Notes: a model not told the origin generated them from the letters alone. A stretch of DNA of 64,000 nt from DASSUW01 sp963792385 (GCA_963792385.1 CAWBVZ010000004.1:558001-622000), one strand, 5' to 3'. Counted from the stretch's first letter, positions 1 to 9,137 are shown. Program-made: numbers and translations.

Positions 1-299
1 TCGACGCGGGCCGGCTGGCGGAGGCGAGCGGCGTGCGGCTCGAGCTGGACGCGACCTTGTTGCCGGTGATGCCCGAGGTCGCGGAGGTCGCGCAGGCGCT
101 GGGGATCAGCGCCGCGGAGCTGGCGGCCACCGGGGGAGAGGACTACGAGCTGCTGTTCTGCGCGCCGCCGGAGGCGCGGACGGCTGCCGAGTCGGCGGCC
201 GCCGTGACGTGGATCGGGCGCGCCACGGCCGGGGTGCCCGGCGTCGGGTGGCGCGGTGATCCGTCAGCCGCCGAGTGGCGCGGCTACGAGCATCGATGA
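1..299 (+). CDS. thiL: Thiamine-monophosphate kinase, C-terminal fragment
   Basis: The reading frame enters from the left edge (first full codon at base 3) and stops with TGA at 297-299, so only about 98 C-terminal residues are present. ThiL phosphorylates thiamine monophosphate to the diphosphate cofactor in the cytoplasm. The visible run SGVRLELDA followed by GGEDYELLF is the typical C-terminal signature of this AIR-synthase-like kinase family. The 3' end overlaps the small minus-strand gene that follows by 16 bases, tail to tail. The start and the ATP-binding half lie outside the window. Confidence 0.85.
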   Translation, partial: DAGRLAEASGVRLELDATLLPVMPEVAEVAQALGISAAELAATGGEDYELLFCAPPEARTAAESAAAVTWIGRATAGVPGVGWRGDPSAAEWRGYEHR

Positions 300-403
300 C
301 TACGGCGTGATTCGATGAGCAGCCGCTCGACGATGGCGTCCGCCACCTTGTGCGGGTCAACCGAATACTCGTCGCGCTCGATGCGATCGCGGAGCAGTTC
401 CAT
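284..403 (-). CDS. Small FlgM-like anti-sigma factor domain protein
   Basis: A 39-residue protein preceded by a perfect Shine-Dalgarno AAGGAGG (about 411-417) at good spacing from ATG at 403. Its sequence (LRDRIERDEYSVDPHKVADA) matches the C-terminal helix pattern of FlgM, the anti-sigma-28 factor: a short helix, then Y-x-V-D-P and an I/V-A-x-x-I/L stretch. FlgM proteins are usually 80-100 residues, so this holds only the sigma-binding half. It lies 137 bases downstream of the sortase gene on the same strand. No flagellar genes are visible in the window. The ribosome-binding site makes expression likely; the sigma partner is unknown. Confidence 0.6.
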   Translation of the reverse strand: MELLRDRIERDEYSVDPHKVADAIVERLLIESRRSHRCS

Positions 404-527
404 GTCGATCCTCCTTGACTCGTCCTGGCGTGCGAACCGGCGTCCGTGGCCGGTGTCGTTTCGGACTGCGAGTACCGTCATGTGAACGTAGGTCGTCACC
501 GATGCGCCGCCGGCTGATGGGGTTAGC

Positions 528-541
528 ACCCGAAAGCGGGT
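528..541 (-). terminator. Short hairpin at the sortase stop codon
   Basis: ACCCG-AAAG-CGGGT forms a 5-bp stem exactly at the sortase stop (TGA at 543-541). No U-run follows on the minus strand, so it would be a weak terminator, or a processing element before the flgM-like gene. The rest of the 404-540 gap shows the AAGGAGG site and no other convincing element. Confidence 0.25.
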
Positions 542-1236
542 CACCGCGGCACCGAGGACTCGAGCCGCGCGAACACGATGATGCGCTGAGCCGCGGAGTA
601 GAGCGGATGACAGGCCGAAAGGACGAGGCGATCGTGGTCCACGCGGTCGGTCACGGACAGCTCCGTCGGGGGTACGATCTTCGTCCGTTCGACCCGGTAG
701 ATGAAGCGCGCATAAGGCATCCGCAGCTCGATCCGGTCGCCGGGATCGAGCTTGTCCACGTTGCGGAACGGCGCTCCGTACGTCGTCCGGTGCCCGGCGA
801 TCGCCACCGTGCCGTGCTCGCCCGGCAGCGGGGTCGCGGGATAGTGGCCCGGGCCCTTGCGCAGGTCGGACGCTCCGGTGCCCTGCACGAACACGTCCGA
901 GGCCGAGATCGCCGGGATCACGATCCGGCCCATCGGGTCGCCGGGCTCGAGCCGCCGCTTCAGCGCCCGCGCCTGGAATGCCAGCCGCCGCGTGGGGTCG
1001 GGGATCTTCGCCAGCGCGCGCTTCTCCGCCGGCGCCAGCGGCGCCTGCTCGAGCTCCACCAGCTGGTTGCCCAGCTCCCCCTGCTGGAAATGGGCGTAGA
1101 CCGCCGACACCGGCTCCTGCCACAGGAGCGTCGCCACGGCGTCCGACAGCACGATCGCGCCCGCGACGATCAGCACGCTCGAGAAGACACGCAGGGCACG
1201 GCGCGTGCGCGACGCGCGCGACGCGGTGGCGGTCAT
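541..1236 (-). CDS. Class E-like sortase
   Basis: A 231-residue membrane-anchored transpeptidase with one N-terminal transmembrane helix (about residues 15-37) and a sortase barrel. The three catalytic elements are visible: His in AIAGHRTTYG, Cys in LVLSACHPLY and Arg in AAQRIIVFARL. Sortases cleave a C-terminal sorting motif and join proteins to peptidoglycan; class E/F enzymes are the usual single housekeeping sortases of actinobacteria. ATG at 1236 was chosen because it overlaps the TGA of the upstream gene as ATGA, which implies translational coupling. The open frame extends upstream but only antisense into that neighbour. No LPXTG-like substrate was noticed in the window. Confidence 0.88.
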   Translation of the reverse strand: MTATASRASRTRRALRVFSSVLIVAGAIVLSDAVATLLWQEPVSAVYAHFQQGELGNQLVELEQAPLAPAEKRALAKIPDPTRRLAFQARALKRRLEPGDPMGRIVIPAISASDVFVQGTGASDLRKGPGHYPATPLPGEHGTVAIAGHRTTYGAPFRNVDKLDPGDRIELRMPYARFIYRVERTKIVPPTELSVTDRVDHDRLVLSACHPLYSAAQRIIVFARLESSVPR

Positions 1237-3065
1237 CGCCTCAGGGCGGACTCCGTGCCGCCGAGGGAGCCGGGACCGGCATAGCTGGCCGGGCCGCGCG
1301 TGCGCAGCGGCTCGGGCTCGGCGTTCGCCGCCACACGGTGGCGTGTGCGCATCACGGCCAGCAGGGCGACCAGGCAGGCGAGCAACGCCGACGCGACGAA
1401 CGCGACGGCGAACGAGAGCTGACCGGAGGCGACCGACAGCGTCCCCATCCAGATCTCGTCGAGCGGATTGAGCTTCAGCGCGGTCGCGTAGTAGAGCGCC
1501 ACGACCACGATCGGCACCAGCCCGACGCCGACCGCCGCCGCTCCCGCCCAGCCGCGCAGGCGCGTGCCCGGGGCAGCGGCGAAGAGCCACAGGTGAGCGG
1601 CGGGCAGGAGCAGCGCCGCCGCGTAGGGATTTACGACCCAGACCAGCGCGGTGAGCGTGCACAGCACCGCCCCGGTGGCGGCCGCGAGCCCGCCCGCGGC
1701 CGGGCTCCCGCGCCGCCCGGCTCGCGCCAGCAACAGCGGCCGCACACCGAACCAGCCGAGCGCGAGCACGAGCACGAGCGAGCCGAGCGCCAGCGCGCCG
1801 GCGCGGTCGAGCGGCGGGAGCGGGAGCATCGGCGCATCCGGCGGTTCGAGCGCTCCGGTGGCGCCCAGCACGCGCACCCACAGCCACGCCAGCAGCACCG
1901 GCAGCGCGATCGTGCCGAGCCACACCAGCCACGGCGTCACCGCCACGCGGCGCCGGCGGACGCGGAAGAAGCCGTCGAGCGCGGTCAGGAGCGCCGGCAG
2001 CAGCAGCGTGCCGATGAGCAGCCGGACGGCCCAGTCCGGCAGCACGTTACGCAGCGTCACGATGCCGTGCGGGCCGTCCGAGAACGCCGGCGCGGCGCTC
2101 GCGCGGTCGTTCTGTGCCGGCCCGGCGGCGTCGATCGCCATCACGGCGCGCAGCGATGCGCGGCCGAACTGGCGCAGGCGGCCCCGCCGCACCGGCTCGC
2201 CCGGCCGCGGGCCGCGCTCGCCCGAGACACCGATCAGCACGGCGGGCACCGACGCGTCGGCGACCACGCCCTGCTCGGAGACCGTCAGCGGGAGCGCCCG
2301 GCGGATCCACTGGGCCGTGGCCCGGCTGCCGCCGGGCCGCCCGACCTCGGCGCGCACGGCGTTCTCGACCGTGCGCTGAAGCGCCAGCGGCGCCGGTCCG
2401 GAGCCGAGCGACCACGGCACGACCCACGGCTTGTCCGCGCGGACGCCGGCGACGTCACCGAGCAGGAGCACGGCGTCGATCGGCCCGCCGGCCGCGCTCT
2501 CGGCCCACGCGCGCGCGCCCGCGAAGCCCTCGGTCGCGCCCGAGGTGGAGACGAGCACCAGCGTCTTGCGCAGCTCGCGTGCGCGGAACAGGCGCGCGAG
2601 CTCGAGCATCGCCGCGGTACCCGACAGCTCGGCCAGGCCCGGACGCGCGAGCGAGTCGCGGTGCGAGAGCACGACGATCCGGCGGCTGGACAGCCCGGGG
2701 CGCACGCCCACGACGGTCTCGACGTCGCCGGTGTGCTCGCGGCTGACGCGGAACGCCGGGCGGTCCGTCCGGTCGGGTGCGCCGAGCGTGTCCGCGACGC
2801 GGTCGGCGAGCGCGGCGTCGTCGGCCGATCCGGGCTGCCGGTCGGGGTACGAGCGGCCGAGCTCGGCGAGCGAATTCCGCAGCGGCTCCTTGCCGCCGAA
2901 CGCGCGCTCACCGTTGAACGCGTCGGCCGACAGCGGCGACACCGCGGCCGGCGGGCGGTCGGCGAGCGAGAATGCGGCGACGAACAGCGCGACGAGCGCC
3001 GGGAGGAAGGCAGCCCGATAGACGCGAACGTCGAGCACTCCAGACGAGGGTACCGCCCGACTCAC
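1233..3065 (-). CDS. M28-peptidase-like multi-pass membrane protein, probably inactive
   Basis: A 610-residue protein: N-terminal signal/transmembrane helix (about 18-35), a luminal M28 (aminopeptidase-like) domain (about 60-330), then about seven transmembrane segments and a short cytoplasmic tail. The M28 fold is suggested by IVVLSHRDS, AMLELARLF and EGFAGARAW. Several metal or catalytic residues expected of M28 are missing: the second Asp is lost in PGLAELSG, the catalytic Glu-Glu is reduced to Thr-Glu, and no late His is evident. This layout resembles membrane M28 pseudo-enzymes. It precedes the sortase with an ATGA overlap, so the two are probably made together. Function unknown. Confidence 0.7.
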   Translation of the reverse strand: MSRAVPSSGVLDVRVYRAAFLPALVALFVAAFSLADRPPAAVSPLSADAFNGERAFGGKEPLRNSLAELGRSYPDRQPGSADDAALADRVADTLGAPDRTDRPAFRVSREHTGDVETVVGVRPGLSSRRIVVLSHRDSLARPGLAELSGTAAMLELARLFRARELRKTLVLVSTSGATEGFAGARAWAESAAGGPIDAVLLLGDVAGVRADKPWVVPWSLGSGPAPLALQRTVENAVRAEVGRPGGSRATAQWIRRALPLTVSEQGVVADASVPAVLIGVSGERGPRPGEPVRRGRLRQFGRASLRAVMAIDAAGPAQNDRASAAPAFSDGPHGIVTLRNVLPDWAVRLLIGTLLLPALLTALDGFFRVRRRRVAVTPWLVWLGTIALPVLLAWLWVRVLGATGALEPPDAPMLPLPPLDRAGALALGSLVLVLALGWFGVRPLLLARAGRRGSPAAGGLAAATGAVLCTLTALVWVVNPYAAALLLPAAHLWLFAAAPGTRLRGWAGAAAVGVGLVPIVVVALYYATALKLNPLDEIWMGTLSVASGQLSFAVAFVASALLACLVALLAVMRTRHRVAANAEPEPLRTRGPASYAGPGSLGGTESALRR

Positions 3066-3088
3066 ACTATCCTCGACCGAGAGTCACC

Positions 3089-3799
3089 ATGGTCGATCGC
3101 GCCCCACGCATCCTGCTTGTCGATGACGAGCAGCCGATTCAGACGCTTCTCTCGTTCCCTCTGCAGCGCGACGGCTACGAGGTGGTGGCGGCGTCGGACG
3201 GTAACGAAGCGCTCGCCCGCTTCTCCGAGCAGCAGTTCGATCTCGTGGTGCTCGACCTGATGCTGCCGCGGCTGGACGGCCTCGAGGTCTGCAAGCGCCT
3301 GCGCGCGAAGGGCTCGACGGTGCCGATCATCATGCTCACGGCCAAGTCGGAGGAGATCGACAAGGTGCTCGGGCTCGAGCTCGGCGCCGACGACTACATC
3401 ACCAAGCCGTTCTCGATGCGCGAGTTCCGGTCGCGCGTGAAGGCCGCGCTGCGACGCTCCGGCATGGCGCACCCGGAGTCCGACGACGAGCAGCCGATCA
3501 CGGTCCGCGGCCTGCGCATCGACCCGACCAAGCGCACCGTCGTGCTCGACGGCGACACCGTGGCGACGACGTTCGTCGAGTTCGAGATCCTCACGGCGCT
3601 GGCGCGCGCGCCGGGGCGCGTGTTCACGCGCGACATGCTGCTGGCGCGCGTGTGGGGGGACTCGGCGTACCGCGACCCGCGCACGATCGACGTCCATATC
3701 CGCCACCTGCGCGAGAAGATCGAGGAAGACCCGAAGGAGCCGGAGTACCTGTTCACCGTCCGCGGCGTCGGCTACCGCTTCCGCGACGACGAGGGGTAG
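3089..3799 (+). CDS. OmpR/PhoB-family response regulator
   Basis: A 236-residue two-domain regulator. The receiver domain (about 7-120) has the acidic pair in LLVDDE, phospho-acceptor D56 in VVLDLMLP and K106 in YITKPF. The winged-helix DNA-binding domain (about 138-235) ends in RTIDVHIRHLREKIE and VRGVGYRF. ATG at 3089 follows a purine-rich CGAGAG. It diverges from the M28/sortase pair and is followed after 6 bases by its histidine kinase, then an HtrA protease, so it probably governs an envelope-stress response. The gap to the divergent gene is only 23 bases, so promoters overlap or lie inside the neighbour. Confidence 0.93.
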   Translation: MVDRAPRILLVDDEQPIQTLLSFPLQRDGYEVVAASDGNEALARFSEQQFDLVVLDLMLPRLDGLEVCKRLRAKGSTVPIIMLTAKSEEIDKVLGLELGADDYITKPFSMREFRSRVKAALRRSGMAHPESDDEQPITVRGLRIDPTKRTVVLDGDTVATTFVEFEILTALARAPGRVFTRDMLLARVWGDSAYRDPRTIDVHIRHLREKIEEDPKEPEYLFTVRGVGYRFRDDEG

Positions 3800-3805
3800 C
3801 TCCGC

Positions 3806-5224
3806 GTGATCGGCCTGCGGTCGCTGCGCAACCGGTTGGCGGTCGTGTTCGGGCTGATCGTGCTCGGCGCGATCGGCACCATCTATCTCACGGTCACGCC
3901 GCAGCTCGAAGAGCGGCTGCAGAACCAGAAGCTCGAGAGCCTGCTGGAGGACGCGCAGCGTAACGTCGAGGGCACCGCCGGCTTCGCGCAGAGATACGAC
4001 GCCGACCCGAACGCCAAGCGGCCGCTGTCGAAGAGCTCGGTCGGACGGGCGGCGACCGGCGCGAGCGCCGAGGTGCTGGTCCTCGACCGGCTCGACGAGC
4101 CGCTGGCATTGCGGGAGCCGCCCGACATGGACTCCGCGCCGGACGGCGGCCTCGACGACGACGACGTCCGCTCGCTGGCGCTCGACGCGGTCGCCGCGGG
4201 GCGGCCGGTGTCTTCGATCGAGACGTCGATCAGCGGGCGCCACGCGATCGTCGCCTACCCGCTGATCCAGAACAAGAAGGTCGTCGGCGTGGCGGTGTTC
4301 GCCGACACGCTCGACGAGGTCGAGGGCAGCGTCGCGCTGATCCGGCGCCAGATCCTGATCTCCGGCGGCATCGCACTCGTGATCGCGCTGCTGGCCGGCT
4401 ACCTCGTGGCGCGCGCGCTGTCCCAGCGCGTCCGCCGGCTCGAGCTCGCCGCGCGCAAGGTGGCGGCGGGCGACTTCTCGAACCCGATCCGCGCCGACTC
4501 CGACGACGAGCTCGGCCAGCTCGCGGCCGCGTTCGACGACATGCAGAACCAGCTCGCGCGGCTGGATCGGGCGCGCAAGCAGTTCATCGCCTCCGCGTCG
4601 CACGAGCTGCGGACGCCGATCTTCTCGCTCGGCGGGTTCCTCGAACTGCTCGCGGATGAGGACCTCGACGAGGAGACCCGACGCCAGTTCCTCGAACAGC
4701 TGCGCGGCCAGGTCGAGCGCATGCGCAAGCTCGCGACCGAGCTGCTCGACCTGTCACGGCTCGAGGCGGGAGCGCTCGAGCTGCGGCCCGAGCCGACCGA
4801 TGTCGGTCAGCTTGCCCGCGAGGTCGCAGGCGAGTTCACGCCGGCGGCACAGCGCCATGAATCGACGGTCGTGCTGGAGGTGGACGAGCCGATCGAGCTC
4901 GACTGCGATCCTGAACGGGTTGCGCAGGTGCTTCGTATCCTGCTCGACAACGCCCTCGTCCATACGCCGGCCGGCACCGGGGTCCGTGTTTCGGCCGACC
5001 GCCGGAACGGGCACGTGCGGTTGGAGGTCTCCGACCGCGGCCTGGGTATCAAGGGCCAGAACATGCCTCACATCTTCGAGCCGTTCTTCACATCCAACGA
5101 GGAAGCGCAGGGCGCGGGCCTGGGCCTGGCGATCGCGCGCGAGCTGGCTGAGCGGATGCAGGGCCGGTTGACCGTGCGCTCCGCACCGGGCGCGACGACG
5201 TTCTCGCTGGTGCTCCCCGGATGA
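3806..5224 (+). CDS. Sensor histidine kinase (HAMP, HisKA, HATPase)
   Basis: A 472-residue membrane kinase with GTG start. TM1 spans about residues 11-30, an extracytoplasmic sensor about 31-180, TM2 about 181-203, HAMP about 204-255, HisKA with phospho-acceptor H266 in SASHELRTP, then the ATPase domain with DNALVH (N box), DRGLGIKG (G1) and GAGLGLAIARE (G2). It partners with the regulator just upstream. Its TGA overlaps the ATG of the HtrA gene (ATGA at 5221-5224), so sensor, regulator and protease form one operon. The stimulus is probably an envelope signal, judged only from the protease neighbour. Confidence 0.93.
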   Translation: MIGLRSLRNRLAVVFGLIVLGAIGTIYLTVTPQLEERLQNQKLESLLEDAQRNVEGTAGFAQRYDADPNAKRPLSKSSVGRAATGASAEVLVLDRLDEPLALREPPDMDSAPDGGLDDDDVRSLALDAVAAGRPVSSIETSISGRHAIVAYPLIQNKKVVGVAVFADTLDEVEGSVALIRRQILISGGIALVIALLAGYLVARALSQRVRRLELAARKVAAGDFSNPIRADSDDELGQLAAAFDDMQNQLARLDRARKQFIASASHELRTPIFSLGGFLELLADEDLDEETRRQFLEQLRGQVERMRKLATELLDLSRLEAGALELRPEPTDVGQLAREVAGEFTPAAQRHESTVVLEVDEPIELDCDPERVAQVLRILLDNALVHTPAGTGVRVSADRRNGHVRLEVSDRGLGIKGQNMPHIFEPFFTSNEEAQGAGLGLAIARELAERMQGRLTVRSAPGATTFSLVLPG

Positions 5225-6420
5225 GAGTCCTCACCGCTCTGCTCGCGGTCCTCGCGCTGGCGGTCGCCGGCTGCGGCGACTCGTCCGACGACAAGCAGCC
5301 GGCCGCGCCGGCTGCGACGGAGTCCTCCGAGCCGGCGACACGCACGGACGTGCTCGAGTCGGCCGGCGAGCCGGGCGCCTTCAACCCGAAGGCGATCTAC
5401 AAGAACGAGGCACAGGGCGTCGTGACCGTCGTCTCGCTGTTCGGCTCCGGCAGCATCGACTCGCTGCTCGGAGGCGGCGGCGGTGATGGCGGCGGCGAGA
5501 GCGGCGGCGTGGGATCCGGGTTCGTGCTCAACGACGACGGCGAGATCGCCACGAACGCCCACGTGGTCACCACCGGCGAGGGCTCCAGCATCAAGCGCGC
5601 ACGTTCCGTCTTCGTCGAGTTCGCCGACGGCAACCAGGTCGAGGCGAAGATCCTCGGCGCCGACCCGAACGCCGACATCGCGCTGCTCAAGATCGACCCG
5701 GACGGCCTGACGCTGCGGCCGCTGCCGCTCGGCGACATGGCGAACGTCGACGTCGGCGAGCCGGTGGCCGCGATCGGCTCCCCGTTCGGCGAGCGCCAGT
5801 CGCTCTCGGTCGGCGTCGTCTCGGCGCTCGACCGCTCGATCGAGTCGCTGACCAACTTCCGCATCTCCGGCGCGATCCAGACCGACGCCGCGATCAACCC
5901 CGGCAACTCCGGCGGGCCGCTCGTGGACTCCGACGGGCGCGTGATCGGCGTCAACCAGCAGATCAAGTCGACCTCCGGCGGCGGCGAGGGCGTCGGCTTC
6001 GCAGTGCCCGTGGACGCCATCAAGCGCTCACTCGAGATGCTGCGCGACGGCGGGCAGGCGCGCTATGCCTACCTGGGCGTCTCGTCGGTCGAGCTGTATC
6101 CGCAGCTCGTGGACAAGTTCGACCTCGACGTGGACAAGGGCGCGTGGGTGCAGGAGGTCAACGCGGGCGGGCCGGCCGAGAAGGCGGGCGTCCGCGGCGG
6201 CGGCAGCCCGGTCACCTTCCAGGCGCAGGCGTTCCGGCCCGGCGGTGACGTGATCACGAAGGTCGCCGGCAAGCCGGTCGAGAACTCCTCCGAGCTCGCG
6301 AACCTGATCGCCAACTTCAAGCCGGGCGAAGAGGTCCCGCTCGAGATCCATCGCAAGGGCGATACGCGCGAGATCAAGGTGAAGCTGGGCGAGCGCCCGC
6401 TCGGGGACGTCGCCGGGTAG
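5221..6420 (+). CDS. htrA: HtrA/DegP-like serine protease, lipoprotein
   Basis: A 399-residue exported trypsin-like protease. The N-terminus has a lipoprotein signal with lipobox LAVAGC, so it is probably anchored outside the membrane, followed by a Ser/Glu/Pro-rich linker. The catalytic triad is visible: H114 in ATNAHVV, D152 in NADIALLK and S230 in NPGNSGGP. One PDZ domain (about 275-395) follows, with YLGVSS and GDVITKVAGKPV. Family members degrade or refold damaged envelope proteins. A Gly-rich stretch (about residues 82-100) precedes the protease domain. It is translationally coupled to the kinase upstream. Confidence 0.92.
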   Translation: MRVLTALLAVLALAVAGCGDSSDDKQPAAPAATESSEPATRTDVLESAGEPGAFNPKAIYKNEAQGVVTVVSLFGSGSIDSLLGGGGGDGGGESGGVGSGFVLNDDGEIATNAHVVTTGEGSSIKRARSVFVEFADGNQVEAKILGADPNADIALLKIDPDGLTLRPLPLGDMANVDVGEPVAAIGSPFGERQSLSVGVVSALDRSIESLTNFRISGAIQTDAAINPGNSGGPLVDSDGRVIGVNQQIKSTSGGGEGVGFAVPVDAIKRSLEMLRDGGQARYAYLGVSSVELYPQLVDKFDLDVDKGAWVQEVNAGGPAEKAGVRGGGSPVTFQAQAFRPGGDVITKVAGKPVENSSELANLIANFKPGEEVPLEIHRKGDTREIKVKLGERPLGDVAG

Positions 6421-6430
6421 GTTTCCGGCC

Positions 6431-7661
6431 GTGCTCCAACCCGTCGCGCTGGCCGGCAAGAGCCTCGCCGACTACACCCACATCGTCGGTCGCCCGCTCG
6501 TGGAGGAGATCCGTGAGCTCGCCGAGCCGCTCAAGGGGCGGCGCGTCGTCCACCTCAGCGCCACCGCCTTCGGCGGCGGTGTCTCGGAGATCCTCTACAC
6601 GCTGGTGCCGCTGATGCGCGACGTCGGCCTAGAGGTCGAGTGGCAGGTGATCTACGGCCGCGAGGAGTTCTTCAACGCGACCAAGATCATGCACAACGCA
6701 CTGCAGGGGAACCCGCAGGACCTCACCGAGGACCAGTGGGCGACGTGGTCGCAGTACAACGAGATGAACGCGCGCGAGCTCTCGCGCGGATGGGACGTGT
6801 GCATCGTGCACGACCCGCAGCCGGCGGCGCTGTACTCGCTCGTGCCGGAGAAGGCGAAGGGCTGGGTGTGGCGCTGCCACATCGACGTGTCGACGCCGAA
6901 CCCGGCCACGATGGAGCGGCTGCTGCCCTACATCCAGCGCTACCCGCAGTCGCTCTTCCACGTGCGCGACTACGTGCCGGCCGGGATGGACCACGGGATC
7001 AACATCGTTCCCCCGGCGATCGATCCGCTGGCGCCGAAGAACATGGCGCTATCGCTCGAGGACTCCACGTTCGTGTGCAAGCAGTTCGGCATCGACACCG
7101 ACCGCCCGATGCTCTGCCAGGTGTCGCGCTTTGACCCGTGGAAGGACCCGATGGGGGTCATCGACGCGTACCGGATCGTCAAGGAGCAGCGGCCCGAGGT
7201 GCAGCTGGCGCTGGTCGGCTCGATGGCGTCCGACGATCCCGAGGGCTGGGACTTCTACAACTCGACGCTCGCGCACGCGGACGGCGACCCGGACATCCAC
7301 ATCCTCAACAACTTCAACAACGTGGGCGCGATCGAGGTCAACGCGTTCCAGTCGCTGGCCGAGGTCGTGATCCAGAAGAGCACGCGCGAGGGCTTCGGCC
7401 TGACCGTGAGCGAGGCGCTGTGGAAGGGCCGGCCGTTCATCGGCGGCAACGTCGGCGGGATCCCGCTGCAGGTGCGCGACGGCGAGTCCGGCTACCTGGT
7501 CGACAGCGTCGAGGAGTGCGCCGCGCGCACGCTCGAGATCCTCAACAACCCTGCGTCATGGCCGGTCACTCGGCCTAACGGGTAAGGAGCACGTGCGCGA
7601 GCATTTCCTGATGCCGCGCTACCTGCGCGACTATCTGAAGATCTTCCACGAGGTCCTGTGA
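6431..7661 (+). CDS. treT: GT4 trehalose synthase (TreT-like), frameshifted near the 3' end
   Basis: TreT-type enzymes make trehalose from a nucleotide-glucose and glucose. The frame from ATG 6431 shows VVHLSATAFGGGVSEIL, HDPQPAALY, HIDVSTPNP, VSRFDPWKDP and the GT4 nucleotide-sugar motif STREGFGLTVSEALWKG. It then stops at 7585 after an atypical tail (ASWPVTRPNG). The adjacent frame continues from about 7551 with a natural family ending (GKEHVREHFLMPRYLRDYLK) and stops at 7659-7661, sharing an A with the ATG of the trehalose-6-phosphate synthase gene. The likely cause is a one-base gain or two-base loss in AACAACCCTGCG (about 7545-7553). The unbroken product would be about 410 residues. Sequencing error and a real mutation cannot be told apart here. 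Confidence 0.8.
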
Positions 7662-9130
7662 TGTCCAGCTCCAGCTCCGTCCCGCTCGTACTCGTCTCCA
7701 ATCGCGGCCCGGTCACGTACCAGGACGACGGGTCCGTCAAACGCGGCACCGGCGGCCTGGTGACGGCGCTGACCGGCCTGGCCTCGCACCGCGACGCGAT
7801 CTGGATCGCCTCGGCGATGACCGACGGCGACCTGCAGCAGTCCGAGGATCGCGGCGGCCGCCCGTTCGAGGTCGAGTCACCCGACGGCGGCACCTACCAC
7901 GTGCGCTTCGTGGCCTCCGACCCCGAGGCCTACGACCGCTTCTACAACATCTTCGCGAACCCGATGCTCTGGTTCATCCAGCACTACCTGTGGGACCTGA
8001 GCAACGCGCCGGACATCCGCCGGCACGAGGTCGAGGCGTTCGAGGTCGGCTACAACACGGTCAACGAGGACCTCGCACGCGCGGTGCTCGAGGAGATCTC
8101 CGACCAGGACGAGCCGGTCGTGATGGTCCACGACTACCACCTGTACACGCTGCCGGCGATGGTCCGGAAGGAGCGCCCGGACGTCTTCCTGCATCACTTC
8201 GTGCACATCCCGTGGACGCAGTCGGACTCGTGGCGCGTGCTCCCCGCGAGCATCCGCGACGGCATCTTCCACGGCCTGTTGGCGAACGACATCATCGGCT
8301 TCCATACGCGGTCGTACCGGCGGAACTTCCTGCAGTGCTGCCGCGACCTGCTGGATCTCGACGTCGACATGGACGCCGGCGTGGTGCGGGTCGACGACCG
8401 CGAAGTGTGGGTGCGCGCGTACCCACTCCCGATCGATTACGAGGCCACGCGCGCGGTGGCGCGGCGCCCGGGGGTTGTGGAGTTCGAGGAGAAGCTGCTG
8501 CAGCGCCGGCGCGAGTTCTCGATCCTGCGCGTGGATCGCGCGGACCTCTCGAAGAACGTCCTGCGCGGGTTCACCGCCTTCGACATTTTCCTGGAGCAGC
8601 ACCCGGAGTTCGCCGAGCGGATCACGTTCACGGCGCAGCTGATGCCGTCGCGGACCGACGTGCCGGAGTACGCCGAGTACCTGGAGAAGATCGAGGCGCT
8701 GGTGGCGGTGGTCAATCACCGGCACGGGACCACCGACTGGATGCCCATCCACCTGAAGCTGCGCGACGACCTCGAGGAGGCGGTGGCCTCCTACAAGCAC
8801 TACGACGTGATGATGGTCAACGCGATGTTCGACGGGATGAACCTGGTGGCCAAGGAGGGTCCGCTCGTCAACGAGCGCGACGGCGTCTCGATCCTGAGCG
8901 AGAACACGGGCGCACACGAGGAGCTCGGCGAGTTCGCGCTGTCGGTCAACCCGTTCGACGTGCAGGAGCTGGCGGACGCGATCTACTCGGCGCTGACGAT
9001 GTCGGCCGAGGGCCGCGCGCGGCGGGCTGCGGGGTTGAAGGAGATCGTCACGTCGCGCGATCCGGGCGACTGGATCGACGACCAGATCGCGGATATCCGG
9101 GCGAAGGCGCGGGCTGCGACTTCGGCCTGA
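7661..9130 (+). CDS. otsA: Trehalose-6-phosphate synthase (GT20)
   Basis: A 489-residue GT20 glycosyltransferase that joins glucose from a nucleotide sugar to glucose-6-phosphate. Motifs run in family order: VSNRGPV near the N-terminus, GGLVTAL, HDYHLYTLPAMVRKERPD, FVHIPWTQ, GFHTRSYRRNFL, RVDRADLSKNVLRGF and DGMNLVAKEG, then LSENTGAHEEL. ATG 7661 shares its first base with the upstream TGA (TGATG); GTG at 7658 is an alternative. No phosphatase (otsB) follows in the window. Paired with the GT4 enzyme, it gives two separate routes to trehalose, an osmolyte and stress protectant. Confidence 0.92.
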   Translation: MSSSSSVPLVLVSNRGPVTYQDDGSVKRGTGGLVTALTGLASHRDAIWIASAMTDGDLQQSEDRGGRPFEVESPDGGTYHVRFVASDPEAYDRFYNIFANPMLWFIQHYLWDLSNAPDIRRHEVEAFEVGYNTVNEDLARAVLEEISDQDEPVVMVHDYHLYTLPAMVRKERPDVFLHHFVHIPWTQSDSWRVLPASIRDGIFHGLLANDIIGFHTRSYRRNFLQCCRDLLDLDVDMDAGVVRVDDREVWVRAYPLPIDYEATRAVARRPGVVEFEEKLLQRRREFSILRVDRADLSKNVLRGFTAFDIFLEQHPEFAERITFTAQLMPSRTDVPEYAEYLEKIEALVAVVNHRHGTTDWMPIHLKLRDDLEEAVASYKHYDVMMVNAMFDGMNLVAKEGPLVNERDGVSILSENTGAHEELGEFALSVNPFDVQELADAIYSALTMSAEGRARRAAGLKEIVTSRDPGDWIDDQIADIRAKARAATSA

Positions 9131-9137
9131 GGGGCTG

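Noticed and set aside
404..540. Riboswitch-like leader before the flgM-like gene
   Set aside because: Small hairpins are present, but no known riboswitch consensus (c-di-GMP, TPP, cobalamin, fluoride) could be matched.
978..3260. Very long open frame opposite the sortase/M28 genes
   Set aside because: Arg/Ala/His-rich antisense translation typical of GC-rich DNA; the minus-strand proteins have clear families.
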